A stretch of DNA of 64,000 nucleotides. Origin: Grimontia kaedaensis (GTDB lineage: Bacteria > Pseudomonadota > Gammaproteobacteria > Enterobacterales > Vibrionaceae). Shown here piece after piece: positions 7,865 to 16,882 of this stretch (positions are counted from its first letter, which is position 1; each line of letters starts with the position of its first letter). The position numbers and the translations under genes are program-made. Below the pieces are notes generated by a model, which worked only from the letters and a program-made list of their open reading frames with translations, ran no database searches and was not told the DNA's origin. The stretch covers positions 124,001-188,000 of the forward strand of contig NZ_CP082275.1 of the NCBI RefSeq assembly GCF_023746615.1. Reading direction: 5' to 3'.

Positions 7865-8916
7865 AGCAGTTCCTCTTTCTCGGTGACTTCATCGAATCGA
7901 GCTATCACCGACTCAATCGTAATGCGTTGCATGGCGTCCTCGTCTTTCACTCTGGTGCGCCAGGAAACTTCGTCGACAGTTTTACCCGTCTCCGCTTTTA
8001 TCGCTTCGGCATAAGCACTGACCACATAGTGCCGCCAGTTATAAGGACCCGTCCGTGCTGGATTGTGATGAGCATAGAGTCCAATCACGGGTGTACCGAC
8101 GGCATTGGCAAGGTGAGCCGGACCGCTGTCGGGTGCCAGTACCAAAGAAGCGTGTCTTTCCAGTGCCAGTAGTTGGAGCAGGGTGGTTTTGCCAATGAGG
8201 TTTTTCACGGGTTGCGATAGCTGGCGTTCAATCGCTTGACCCAACTCAACTTCAATTTTTCCGGGGCCACCAGCAAGGATAACCTCAAAACCTTTACTTA
8301 ATGCATGTGCAATAACTGCAGCGTAGCCTTCTGCGGTCCAGTTTTTGAACGCCTTACTGGCCGCAGGTGCCACTACCAGAGTAGGTTTACCGCTCAATTG
8401 ATCTTTCGCCCAAGTGAGGTCCTCGTTAGCAATGGGCAAAGACCATGTTGGTGTTTGGGGCTGGAGCCCCAGCGTTTCAGTGAACGCCATAAAACCATCT
8501 AGTACATGCGGTGACTGTGGTGACGTCACTTTGATATTGGTAAAAAAAGATTGAAGGTCGCTAGCCCTTACTTTATCAAAACCTAGTCGGTATTTGGCTT
8601 TGATACCGATGGAAAGTAAGCTGGCACGAATGGCGCTTTGCATGTGCAGAAGTGCATCAAACTTTTGCCCTTTCAGTGATTGCCAAACCGCTTTCATGCC
8701 CTTGAACCCTTGCTTCTTATCAAAAGCAATGACAGTGACATTAGGTAAAAGAGGTGTTAGCAAAGCGGCCTCTGCTTTGCCTGCTATCCAGGTGATCTTG
8801 GTTTTTGGCCATTGTGTTTGAATAGCCTGAACGGCCGCCACGGCGTTGCATACATCACCAATCGCAGAAAGACGAAGGATACAAAGAGACTGAGGTGCGG
8901 TGGAAAAAAGGGCCAT
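7861..8916 (-). CDS. Heptosyltransferase I-type protein (OpsX-like, family 9)
   Basis: From the ATG at 8916 the protein is 351 residues and begins MALFSTAPQSLCILRLSAIG, closely resembling Haemophilus OpsX, the enzyme that adds the first heptose to Kdo. SPHVLDGFM and the C-terminal LVLAPDSGPAHLANAVGTPV nucleotide-sugar motif are present. Translationally coupled to waaE by a 4-base overlap. The reading frame extends upstream to 9081, but those codons do not look like the family and overlap the divergent kdkA. Assignment as heptosyltransferase I rests on similarity by eye. Confidence 0.85.
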   Translation of the reverse strand: MALFSTAPQSLCILRLSAIGDVCNAVAAVQAIQTQWPKTKITWIAGKAEAALLTPLLPNVTVIAFDKKQGFKGMKAVWQSLKGQKFDALLHMQSAIRASLLSIGIKAKYRLGFDKVRASDLQSFFTNIKVTSPQSPHVLDGFMAFTETLGLQPQTPTWSLPIANEDLTWAKDQLSGKPTLVVAPAASKAFKNWTAEGYAAVIAHALSKGFEVILAGGPGKIEVELGQAIERQLSQPVKNLIGKTTLLQLLALERHASLVLAPDSGPAHLANAVGTPVIGLYAHHNPARTGPYNWRHYVVSAYAEAIKAETGKTVDEVSWRTRVKDEDAMQRITIESVIARFDEVTEKEELL

Positions 8917-9002
8917 GATGCTGCTTATGTGGTTATCTTGCCTGAAATTATGCAGTTGCCGATCTGCAATGTAAAATGCCTTCGATGAGAATAGGCCGAT
9001 TA

Positions 9003-9716
9003 ATGGGAGCGCCTGTGGAATTGCTGGCTGATAACAATATCCGTGTTTGGTTCGACGAGGCTTTGCTGCAAGAAGATGCATTGAAAAGTTTCGACATTGC
9101 TTTTTGGCAAGATAAAGGCGCGGTGATCGGTTCAGCCACAGGCCGCGGTACCACTTGGTTTGTGAAAACGAAAACCGTTTCTGCAGCGTTGCGTCACTAT
9201 CGCCGCGGTGGGCTATTTGGCAAGCTAGTCAGCGACAGTTATTTCTTTACCGGATGGGAAAGCACCCGCTCTGCTGCAGAATTTAACTTGCTCCATTACT
9301 TGCGTGAACGGGGCATTCCCGTGCCACGTCCGTTGGCGGCAAGAGCGATTAAAGACGGATTGACTTATCAAGCCGATATTTTGGTCGAAAAGATTGATGG
9401 GGCGAAAGACTTGGTTGATTTACTGAGTGCCTCACCGCTCACTGAAGACAAGTATCGCGACATAGGAAAGCTGGTTCGAAAGCTCCATGATGCAGGCGTT
9501 TGTCACACTGATCTGAACATTCACAATATCCTGCACGACGACAAAGGCGCTTTTTGGCTTATTGACTTTGATAAGTGCGGTCGTCGCTCAGGAGAGGGCT
9601 GGAAAGCTGCAAATTTAAGCCGTCTGCAGCGATCTTTTCGTAAAGAAGTGGGCAAACGCCAAATCCAATGGCAGGAGTCAGACTGGCAGTTTTTGCTTCA
9701 AGGCTACGGCGATTAA
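9003..9716 (+). CDS. kdkA: 3-deoxy-D-manno-octulosonic acid (Kdo) kinase
   Basis: Phosphorylates Kdo of the lipid A-Kdo acceptor at position 4. The kinase-like core is plain: GSATGRGTTWFV glycine-rich loop region, ALRHYRRGGLFGKL, the catalytic loop HTDLNIHNIL and the metal-binding LIDFDKCG. In Haemophilus and V. cholerae a Kdo kinase pairs with a WaaA that adds one Kdo. I favour the ATG at 9003 (AGG seven bases upstream; 237 residues); ATGs at 8976 and 8985 are possible. It faces waaA convergently with a 4-base overlap of ends. Confidence 0.93.
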   Translation: MGAPVELLADNNIRVWFDEALLQEDALKSFDIAFWQDKGAVIGSATGRGTTWFVKTKTVSAALRHYRRGGLFGKLVSDSYFFTGWESTRSAAEFNLLHYLRERGIPVPRPLAARAIKDGLTYQADILVEKIDGAKDLVDLLSASPLTEDKYRDIGKLVRKLHDAGVCHTDLNIHNILHDDKGAFWLIDFDKCGRRSGEGWKAANLSRLQRSFRKEVGKRQIQWQESDWQFLLQGYGD

Positions 9717-10975
9717 CTTTCAATCCACTGGTTAACAGTGTCGAGCGTTTTCGAGACGGCGCCTCTGTTCTTCTCCATGACTGACAATGCAGCCTTGCCA
9801 GCTTTTTCACTCTGTTCATTGTTTTTTAGCAGCGAGACAATCTGAGCGGCTATCTCTACTGGGCTCTCTCTTACCGTGCACGCACCGACATCGATAAGCT
9901 GCTCGGCAATCACTTGAAAGTTGAAATAGCTTGGGCCAGTTACCAGCGGCTTGGACAGCGAAGCCGGCTCTAGCAGGTTATGCCCGCCAACTTTATCGCC
10001 AACAAGACTCCCTGCCATAAAGGTCACATCGCTTGCTGCAAAGAGGTTCATCATTTCACCCATGGTATCGCCAAGATAAACCTGGGTCTCGGGGATGATG
10101 GACTGCCCAACGCTTCTTCTCGCCAAAGTAAAACCGCTGGAGGAAACTAAGTTTGCCACGTTGCCAAAGCGTTCGGGATGTCGAGGAACCAAAATCATCA
10201 GGGCGTTTGGTAGGCTTTCAAGCACAGATTTGTGGGTGTCTAACAGGATGCTATCTTCCCCAGGGTGGGTGCTGGCGGCTATCCAAACCGGTCGGTTGGT
10301 TAGCTGATTTTTCAAATCAATCACGGCAGGTGCCTGCGTATCGAAATCAGGCAAGTCAAACTTTACAGAGCCAGAAACCGAGACTTTCTTCTCACGGACT
10401 CCAAGTTCGATGAAACGACGAGCATCGTCATCGAACTGACAGAGAATATGATCGATGTTGAGTGAGAGTATATTGAACAACGGTTTAACGCGTTGATATC
10501 CACGCTTCGAACTTTCGGATAAGCGCGCATTCATCACGACAACTGGAATGCCCGCCTTTTTAACCGCGACTAATGTGTTGGGCCAGAGCTCAGTTTCCAT
10601 AATGAGCATGACTTTAGGATGGGTACGTTTTAAGAATCTTTTTACGGCAAAGCCAAAATCAATTGGCATGTATCTGTGCTCTATACCCTCTATCTTCGCC
10701 GCAATTTCTGCTCCTGTGGCTGTGGTGGTGGTCACAAGAATTGCTTCATCGGGGTAGCGCTTTTGAAGTGCTTGAATGACAGGCTTAGCGGCAATAACCT
10801 CACCAACTGAGACAGCATGGATCCAGATGGGATTTTTCCCTTTTATGGCGGGCGTGTAGCCAAAGTGCTCAACCCAGCGTTTGCCGACCCTGGGTTTCCC
10901 GTCTTTGGCGCGGTAAAGGCCAAAAAGCAGAAATGGAGCGGCAATAAGCAATAAAAAAGTATAGAGAAAGCGCAC
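9713..10975 (-). CDS. waaA: 3-deoxy-D-manno-octulosonic acid transferase
   Basis: Transfers Kdo from CMP-Kdo to lipid IVA at the inner membrane. A hydrophobic N-terminal anchor (FLYTFLLLIAAPFLLFG) is followed by the family-30 transferase: HAVSVGE with the catalytic glutamate, LIMETELWPN, NARLSE, STHPGE, PRHPERF and GGHNLLEPAS. The GTG at 10975 (AAAAGG upstream; 420 residues) best fits the family start. A TTG at 11014 has a strong AAGGAG six bases upstream and would give 433 residues; it lies inside a hairpin (11014-11040). With kdkA next door, the enzyme is probably monofunctional (one Kdo), as known for related species. Confidence 0.95.
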   Translation of the reverse strand: MRFLYTFLLLIAAPFLLFGLYRAKDGKPRVGKRWVEHFGYTPAIKGKNPIWIHAVSVGEVIAAKPVIQALQKRYPDEAILVTTTTATGAEIAAKIEGIEHRYMPIDFGFAVKRFLKRTHPKVMLIMETELWPNTLVAVKKAGIPVVVMNARLSESSKRGYQRVKPLFNILSLNIDHILCQFDDDARRFIELGVREKKVSVSGSVKFDLPDFDTQAPAVIDLKNQLTNRPVWIAASTHPGEDSILLDTHKSVLESLPNALMILVPRHPERFGNVANLVSSSGFTLARRSVGQSIIPETQVYLGDTMGEMMNLFAASDVTFMAGSLVGDKVGGHNLLEPASLSKPLVTGPSYFNFQVIAEQLIDVGACTVRESPVEIAAQIVSLLKNNEQSEKAGKAALSVMEKNRGAVSKTLDTVNQWIES

Positions 10976-11012
10976 GGTTGGGCCTTTTTCGGAAGTTGAA
11001 AGGCTAGTGTAC

Positions 11013-11041
11013 AAAGGGCTCTCCTTAGAGAGAACCCTTTA
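11013..11041. other. Perfect-stem hairpin before waaA
   Basis: AAAGGG followed by CTCTC pairs with GAGAG and CCCTTT across a short loop, an 11-bp stem with one G-U pair. No T run follows on either strand, so it is not a normal terminator. It covers the AAGGAG ribosome site of the alternative TTG start of waaA. Confidence 0.5.
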
Positions 11042-11133
11042 TCAAAAACTATCGTTGTTTGAGGTATGTCTGTCTATAGAAAACTGACATAAAGAATGTT
11101 CACTTTGAGGAGAGGTGCTTATCGGTATCGTAC

Positions 11134-12021
11134 TCAATCTCTCTTTGCGCCTTGCTTGCAAAAGTGCCTTACCTCTTTTGGGGGTAGCAATTTGTCTAAC
11201 AAGTTGTGAACCTTCCGTTTGATACTCTTTTCTTTGTAAACCGTTGGTAAGTTATCAAGCTGTAACTCTTTGATTCGGATAATGTCGTTTTCCAGATTTG
11301 AGTCAGTTAGCAGGGAGTGCATAAAAAAGTCAGTGATTTTTGCGTTCCATTGCTCTTTGTTACCCCAATAGTGGCCAATTTGAGTTTCTGCTGAGCTTAG
11401 ATTGCCCACTGACTTTAAAGCAATAGAAAAAGCAAACTGCTCTACGAGTCGACGTGTACAGTTAGTAGCGCAGATCTCATCACAGATTGAAATTGCCAGT
11501 GAAATAGTGTCGCGGGCTTTTTGAGCACTGATAGCGATAACACCAGCATTCCACATTTCGGACTGGTCAGTGATTGTTATACCTGAGAAAGTTTTTCCCT
11601 TAAGTGATTTCCACATTTTTAAAAAAGTACTACTAGAACTATTTGATAATGTTCCCTCTTTTTCATGCATATAGGAGTAACCATTATTGAGTCCTGTCAC
11701 TATTTGCTCTAAATTATGGACATAAAATGTATCTGAATCTATATACATAATATTTTGGTTGGGGTTTTTCAAAATTGCAGCTTCGACTCCCTTCATTTTT
11801 ATACGCCAGAAGAAGTCATGCTCTCCTCGCCACTCATCCATTATTTCTTTATTGATTTCAATGATATCAACATAACTTCCGAAGTAGTTGTAGTATTGGG
11901 GTCTGTCGGTAACAACGCAAATTTTTTCTATAAGTGGGGTTTTCAAAAAAGAAAGAATGGCAAACGACGCTTGGTAATGGTTTTCCAATCGATCACCGAA
12001 TGTTAAAAGGGTTAAGATCAT
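11134..12021 (-). CDS. Putative glycosyltransferase with a DxD motif, AT-rich LPS segment
   Basis: 295 residues. The N-terminus MILTLLTFGDRLENHYQASF and the segment IMYIDSDTFYVHNL (about 91-104) resemble GT-A transferases whose DxD aspartates hold the metal and sugar nucleotide. MWNAGVIAI (about 156-164) looks like the acceptor-side element of family-8-like enzymes. No membrane segment is present, so a cytosolic, membrane-associated role in LPS core or O-chain assembly is likely. The donor and acceptor are unknown. Base composition is clearly more AT-rich than that of waaA, suggesting lateral acquisition. An AT-rich 436-bp spacer lies upstream. Confidence 0.65.
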   Translation of the reverse strand: MILTLLTFGDRLENHYQASFAILSFLKTPLIEKICVVTDRPQYYNYFGSYVDIIEINKEIMDEWRGEHDFFWRIKMKGVEAAILKNPNQNIMYIDSDTFYVHNLEQIVTGLNNGYSYMHEKEGTLSNSSSSTFLKMWKSLKGKTFSGITITDQSEMWNAGVIAISAQKARDTISLAISICDEICATNCTRRLVEQFAFSIALKSVGNLSSAETQIGHYWGNKEQWNAKITDFFMHSLLTDSNLENDIIRIKELQLDNLPTVYKEKSIKRKVHNLLDKLLPPKEVRHFCKQGAKRD

Positions 12022-12457
12022 AAATAAATCCGTTTACTTTAATTATTGATATAGGATTAGCGGAGTGACTACTGAGTATTGGCACTACATTGATATAGAG
12101 CAGTGCTTGTGTATTTCTAGCGAAGAGATCTTTGAGAACCATGCTAGGTAATTGTGAGCAAAAATCACGAAATTATTATACTGAACTTTTAGGGTATAAG
12201 TATGTTAGAAGTAAAGATTCAAAGTGTCAGACTGAGATCTGGATAGTAAATTAGGAACGAGGTTTAATATGTTTATACAATCAATAGTAGAAGGGAGTAA
12301 ATGTCCGAAAAATTAAAAGCTCTCATTGATTATTATACTGATAGGTGTTGTAAGCTCAGTTATATATACATTTAAGGGATGTGCATCACTGAGCTTGATC
12401 TGGATATCTACATATCAAGTATGTATTTTTAGACGATGGAAAAGTCTTGCTCAAAGT
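12022..12457. other. AT-rich spacer without a supported gene
   Basis: 436 bases between two minus-strand genes. I find no reading frame worth calling. Two tiny plus-strand frames have passable ribosome sites: 15 codons from the ATG at about 12270 (MFIQSIVEGSKCPKN) and an overlapping 24 codons from 12301 (MSEKLKALIDYYTDRC). They may be chance or the remains of a decayed gene. The promoter of the gene at 12021 should be in the left part. Confidence 0.4.
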
Positions 12458-13507
12458 CTATTTAAGGGAATTGTAGGCTTCAATGACTCTTACTGGTGAT
12501 AATTTGTTTAAGCATGCTAGGTGTCCTAGAGGGCACTCTCTTTTAAAACAAGGTCTACAATCAATGTCAGTATTCACAATTGCGACTTTTTCTGACAGGG
12601 GGGGAGTATAGAGCGGAGAGCTTGAGCCGTAAATAGCAACGATATTGACGTTGACAGCAGCGGCAACATGCATGAGGCCTGAATCATTCGAAAATACAGT
12701 TTCACATGCCGCCAACATATCCACAGCATCATTTAATGATGTCTCTCCAGCAACATTGAAACAGAATTTCTGTAGTTCCTCTGGTAAACAGTTTGTTATA
12801 TTACTTGCCACTACCCTATCTTTCGGACCTCCAAACAAGCAAACCTGTTTACCCTCCAAGATAAGTTGTTCTGCTATTTTCGCGTAGTGCTCTTCAGGCC
12901 ATCGTTTTGCTGGACCAAACTCAGCACCAGGACAGAGACCGATGATTTGTTTGTCATGATCTATTCCAAAACGTTTAAGGCAATCAGCCTGGTTTTCGGT
13001 GTCTATGGTAAGCGACGGCTTGGCGATCGTATCCAAATGCACATCATCTAGCATGCTTGGTTTCGGGTGTGCCAAAGCGACATACCTTTCTGCCATATAT
13101 TGGAACACTTTGCGGTTTGGCCTTAAATCATTCAAGAGGCCATATCGCATCTCTCCTTTCCAGCCAGTTCTAACAGGGATGCCAGCAAACAACGGTATCA
13201 GCGCAGATTTTGCTGAGTTAGGCAAAACTATTGAGTGCGTGTAGCTCTCTGGCCTTAACTTGCGGCCAAGTTTCCAACGGCCTGAGAGATTGAACTCTCC
13301 ATGACCGATCGGCATCTCAATAGCTTGATTTACCTCAGGCATTCTCTCAAGAATCGGTTTGCACCATCTTGGGGCTAGAACATCTATAGCAGAGTTAGGG
13401 AAGATTCGTTTTATCTCTTTGTATAAACTTTGAGACATTACCATATCACCAACCCAAGAAGGGCCAATAATTAACCATCGAGAGTGGGTTGTTTGAGATG
13501 CGATCAT
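12458..13507 (-). CDS. waaF: ADP-heptose:LPS heptosyltransferase II
   Basis: Adds the second L-glycero-D-manno-heptose to the inner core. 349 residues. It carries the classic WaaF stretches IGPSWVGDMVMSQSLY, RMPEVNQAI, PIGHG, GIPVRTGWKGEMRYGLLND, CPGAEFGPAKRWPEEHYA and, at the nucleotide-sugar site, NDSGLMHVAAAV. Less AT-rich than its neighbours. It points away from the plus-strand transferase/ligase group starting at 13704; 196 bases lie between them and should hold both promoters. Activated heptose is made by HldD (18978). Confidence 0.95.
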   Translation of the reverse strand: MIASQTTHSRWLIIGPSWVGDMVMSQSLYKEIKRIFPNSAIDVLAPRWCKPILERMPEVNQAIEMPIGHGEFNLSGRWKLGRKLRPESYTHSIVLPNSAKSALIPLFAGIPVRTGWKGEMRYGLLNDLRPNRKVFQYMAERYVALAHPKPSMLDDVHLDTIAKPSLTIDTENQADCLKRFGIDHDKQIIGLCPGAEFGPAKRWPEEHYAKIAEQLILEGKQVCLFGGPKDRVVASNITNCLPEELQKFCFNVAGETSLNDAVDMLAACETVFSNDSGLMHVAAAVNVNIVAIYGSSSPLYTPPLSEKVAIVNTDIDCRPCFKRECPLGHLACLNKLSPVRVIEAYNSLK

Positions 13508-13703
13508 GGCAATAAGTTAACCTGTTTTTGTGGATTGCTAGGCGAAGAACTATTGTACTTACCTTGACGGCTTCTTCCTAGAAACAAAAAGCATCTCAAA
13601 GGTTCTAACCGTTTGTGAAGGAGTTGATAGGCGCATATAATTGGGTCATTTTTGATGCAGATTGCGATAGTCAGAGCAATAAATTCATACAAAAGGCCCC
13701 CCA

Positions 13704-14765
13704 ATGATGTCCAAAGGTAAAGTTGCAGTTTTGTGCTTGTCTCATTTTAAGGGAGGGATGGAGTTAGATGCAGTCAAAGAAACTAAGCTGTTTAGAAAAT
13801 ATGGTATTGATGCGATTTTAGTTTGTCGCGCTGACACCTTCCTAGAGGACGTAGCGAGGGAGCAGGGTGTGCCTTTCGTCAGCATTGCTTTCAAAAGAAA
13901 ACTGAGCTTACCCTTGATTCAAGGGCTTCGTTCAGTGATAAAGGATGAAGACATCGATACCTTAGTCTTTTTCGGTGCATCTGAAATAAAATCTATATTT
14001 TTCTCTGTCTTAGGCAAGAACTGTAGAGTGATTGTTCGACACGGAACAACCAAGTCGTCATCAAAAAAGGACCCTATCCACCGCTTATTTTATAGTTGCG
14101 TATCAGATTTTGTTGGTATTAGTGAGCATTTGTCAAAAAATGCTTTAAAGATTCTACCGTCGCGCCCTGATAACACACACACAATCTACAATTCTCTCGA
14201 GCAAGATTTTTTCACTGTAAATAAACAAGCACCAAGAACATTTTTACATGTTGGAAGAGTCGATGAGGGGAAAGGTGTATTTGATGCAATTCAAGCACTG
14301 GGAAAAGCAAAAATACCACAAGAGTATAAAAAACTAACTTTTGTTGGTCATGTTGAAAGTGAAGATACAAAAGAAGAGATGATGGAACTGGCAAAAAAAT
14401 GTCATGTGGAAGTGTCCTTTGAAGGGTTTCGTTCAATAGTGAGTTCTTATTACCAACAGAATAGCTTTTTCTTATTCCCTAGTCATGGTGAAGGGTTAGG
14501 GAATGTAATTCTTGAAGCTTTATCGAACGGGATGAGCTGTATAACTTATGATAATACTGTTTTTCCAGAGCTCAGAAATCTAGGCTTAGAAGGTTTCTAC
14601 ATGGCAAAAGATCGTGATACTGATATGTTAGCTGTAGAAGTTGAGAGTGCATTTAAACAACGAGATAGCGTAGATTTGGATAAGAATGAAAAAATTCTCT
14701 CCACCTACTTCTCCTCTCTGGTTCATGTGCAGTCTTGGAAGAAAGTTTTATATAAAGAGGGATGA
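13704..14765 (+). CDS. Glycosyltransferase family 4-like protein
   Basis: 353 residues with a GT-B layout: an N-terminal acceptor domain (AVLCLSHFKGGMELDAV) and a C-terminal donor domain with FLHVGRVDEGKGVFDAI (about 172-188) and the EX7E-like SHGEGLGNVILEALSNG (about 257-273). Such retaining transferases act at the cytosolic face of the inner membrane on LPS core or O-chain intermediates. AT-rich codon use. The stop overlaps the start of the ligase gene (ATGA), so the two are translationally coupled. Specificity is unknown. The frame begins ATGATG; a ribosome site is poor. Confidence 0.78.
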   Translation: MMSKGKVAVLCLSHFKGGMELDAVKETKLFRKYGIDAILVCRADTFLEDVAREQGVPFVSIAFKRKLSLPLIQGLRSVIKDEDIDTLVFFGASEIKSIFFSVLGKNCRVIVRHGTTKSSSKKDPIHRLFYSCVSDFVGISEHLSKNALKILPSRPDNTHTIYNSLEQDFFTVNKQAPRTFLHVGRVDEGKGVFDAIQALGKAKIPQEYKKLTFVGHVESEDTKEEMMELAKKCHVEVSFEGFRSIVSSYYQQNSFFLFPSHGEGLGNVILEALSNGMSCITYDNTVFPELRNLGLEGFYMAKDRDTDMLAVEVESAFKQRDSVDLDKNEKILSTYFSSLVHVQSWKKVLYKEG

Positions 14766-15991
14766 TCTTGCAAGTTAATTCAATTAGAAATAAAAAGTTG
14801 GAAGGTTTTTTTATTTTATCTATTATGTTATTTTTCATAGCTTCGATTCCAACATCTAAAGCTATCATGAATTTACTATCAGCTTTTTCTTTGTTTATGC
14901 TGATTGGCTATATGGTTCGACATAAATATAATGCTTATAGAGGTTTTCTTACCTCTTTTTTCGTTGTGTATTTGTTTTTTTCTGGAGTGGCTTTTTTATT
15001 TCACGAAAGCATAGATGATTTTTATCTATTTCTGATAAAGAATTCATTTCTCGTAGTAATTCCTGTCTTAAGTATATTTTTTGTTGATGATGACAATTTA
15101 GACAAAGCACTTGGTGTTTTCGTTTTGTTTTGTTTTATTTCAGCTGCAAAGAGTATTTATGATTATGTAAGCGTGGGAGGGGGTAGCATACGCGTGACAG
15201 GTTTTCTGGACTACTCACGGCACCTTAATGCTCTTCTTCTAGGTTATTGTATTGCAATTACCTATATCTGTAGAGAAAGAAAACATGTTTTTTTCATGAC
15301 TTTAGTTTTGTCAACTATAACGGTTAGTGTCATTGCTTCAGGAACTAGAGGTGCTTGGCTGGCATTTTTTATGACAGTTTTTTTCATGACTTTATGCTAT
15401 TTTAGAAGCTTGATGCCAAAATTAATTCTATTAACAGCCTTAGTGATTATTAGTTTTCTTGTTATTCAACCAGATGCGCTTTCCTACTTTTTTCACCGTA
15501 TTCAATCAATTTCTAACATCGAGACTGACGGTTCAAACATGTCTCGTATCAGTATGTGGCATGGCGGTTTTCTTTATTTGTGGCATGTGTTGGACTATTC
15601 ACCGATGAAATTCTTCTTTGGTTCGGGAATGCATAGTACGGCCAACGAATACTTTTCCTTTTTAGATAGCTTACCTTCAGCACTGCAGGCCTCCTTCAAA
15701 CTGGATGGCTCTTATTTGGGAGGAACAGATTTTCATTCTGCAATCTTAGACTTATCAATAAAGTCCGGGGTTGTATACAGTGTCTTTATAATGCTCTCAT
15801 TAGTTAGTATTTTCCTTTTTTGTTTGTTTGGAAAGTTTAGAGGGAGTAACTCAGCAATAATTGTCAGTTCCTATTTTGTTGGCTTGTTTTCGATGATGCC
15901 GTTTTATAGTTTGCTCCAAGATTACTCTGCATTTACTGTTGCATTTGCAGTTTCAATAATTTTATCTAGATATTTGCGCCAGAGGGCTTAG
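14762..15991 (+). CDS. waaL: O-antigen ligase (WaaL family)
   Basis: 409 residues, mostly hydrophobic with about ten to eleven membrane segments. The large periplasmic loop carries the family signs GTRGAWLA (about 196-203) and the histidine-containing GGTDFHSAILDL (about 320-331). WaaL joins undecaprenyl-linked O-chain to completed lipid A-core on the periplasmic side. It is coupled to the family-4 transferase upstream by ATGA and followed after 2 bases by a family-2 transferase. O-chain synthesis genes themselves are not in the window. Ligases diverge strongly, so the name rests on topology, motifs and position. Confidence 0.82.
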   Translation: MILQVNSIRNKKLEGFFILSIMLFFIASIPTSKAIMNLLSAFSLFMLIGYMVRHKYNAYRGFLTSFFVVYLFFSGVAFLFHESIDDFYLFLIKNSFLVVIPVLSIFFVDDDNLDKALGVFVLFCFISAAKSIYDYVSVGGGSIRVTGFLDYSRHLNALLLGYCIAITYICRERKHVFFMTLVLSTITVSVIASGTRGAWLAFFMTVFFMTLCYFRSLMPKLILLTALVIISFLVIQPDALSYFFHRIQSISNIETDGSNMSRISMWHGGFLYLWHVLDYSPMKFFFGSGMHSTANEYFSFLDSLPSALQASFKLDGSYLGGTDFHSAILDLSIKSGVVYSVFIMLSLVSIFLFCLFGKFRGSNSAIIVSSYFVGLFSMMPFYSLLQDYSAFTVAFAVSIILSRYLRQRA

Positions 15992-15993
15992 TC

Positions 15994-16824
15994 GTGAAAG
16001 TAAGTTTAATCATTGCAGTTTATAAAGACTATGAAGCACTTGATATTATATTAGAGCAACTATTAGTCCAGACTTATAAAGATTTTGAAGTAATTGTTGC
16101 AGAGGATGCTTGTGGTGATGGAATTTATAGCATTCTAAATAAGTACGATGATTTGGAAATAACGCATTTAAGTCAAGAAGATAAAGGTATTAGAAAAATG
16201 CGCTCTCAGAATAGAGCAGTAAAAGCTGCAAAGGGAGAGTATTTGATTTTCATTGATGGTGATTGTATCCCATACCATAACTTTATCGAGGCACATGTGC
16301 TTTCAGCTTCAGAAGGCATTGTTTTGTCAGGGCGTCGTGTTAATCTGGGGCCAAGATATTCTCAAGGGATTAGGGACGGAAAAATCTCATCTGAAGATGT
16401 TTCAAGAAACTATCTGAAGCATTTTTTCCCAATTTTTCTTGATGGCAAAGAGGGGCACGCTGAAAGCGGTTTTTCTTTTCCGGTAGGTGGAATAGTAGAT
16501 AGGTTTATTATTAGTAAGCTTAGTCGCTCAACAAGTATCCTTGGGTGTAATTTTTCTTGTTATAAAGATGATATTATATCTATCAATGGGTTTGATGAGT
16601 CCTACGGAGAAACGGCTATTGGAGATGATACTGATATAGAGTGGCGGTTTTTGATTTATGGTATGAAGCTTAAATCAGTTAAAAATTTTGCAAATGTTTT
16701 TCATTTATATCATGAGAAAAGGAATCGCGTATTTAAAGACTATGACGAAAAACTAGAGTTAATGAGAGATCGGAAGCAAAAAGGGTTGTTCAGGGCTGCT
16801 TCAGGCTTGGATGAAATGAGTTAA
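15994..16824 (+). CDS. Glycosyltransferase family 2
   Basis: 276 residues, GTG start two bases after waaL. The GT-A features are clear: VSLIIAVYKDYEAL, the nucleotide-binding VAEDACGD (about 34-41), the metal-binding FIDGDCIP (about 83-90), and the acceptor-side GDDTDIEWRF (about 210-219), the C-terminal extension seen in galactosyl/GalNAc-type transferases. It probably adds a hexose in the outer core or O-chain. Last gene of the plus-strand group; the next gene is convergent 58 bases on. Strongly AT-rich. Confidence 0.78.
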   Translation: MKVSLIIAVYKDYEALDIILEQLLVQTYKDFEVIVAEDACGDGIYSILNKYDDLEITHLSQEDKGIRKMRSQNRAVKAAKGEYLIFIDGDCIPYHNFIEAHVLSASEGIVLSGRRVNLGPRYSQGIRDGKISSEDVSRNYLKHFFPIFLDGKEGHAESGFSFPVGGIVDRFIISKLSRSTSILGCNFSCYKDDIISINGFDESYGETAIGDDTDIEWRFLIYGMKLKSVKNFANVFHLYHEKRNRVFKDYDEKLELMRDRKQKGLFRAASGLDEMS

Positions 16825-16882
16825 TCCTTTATCTTTAATGGATTTTTAGCGTGTTAAATTAAACCAAAGGTGTAATGCAATA

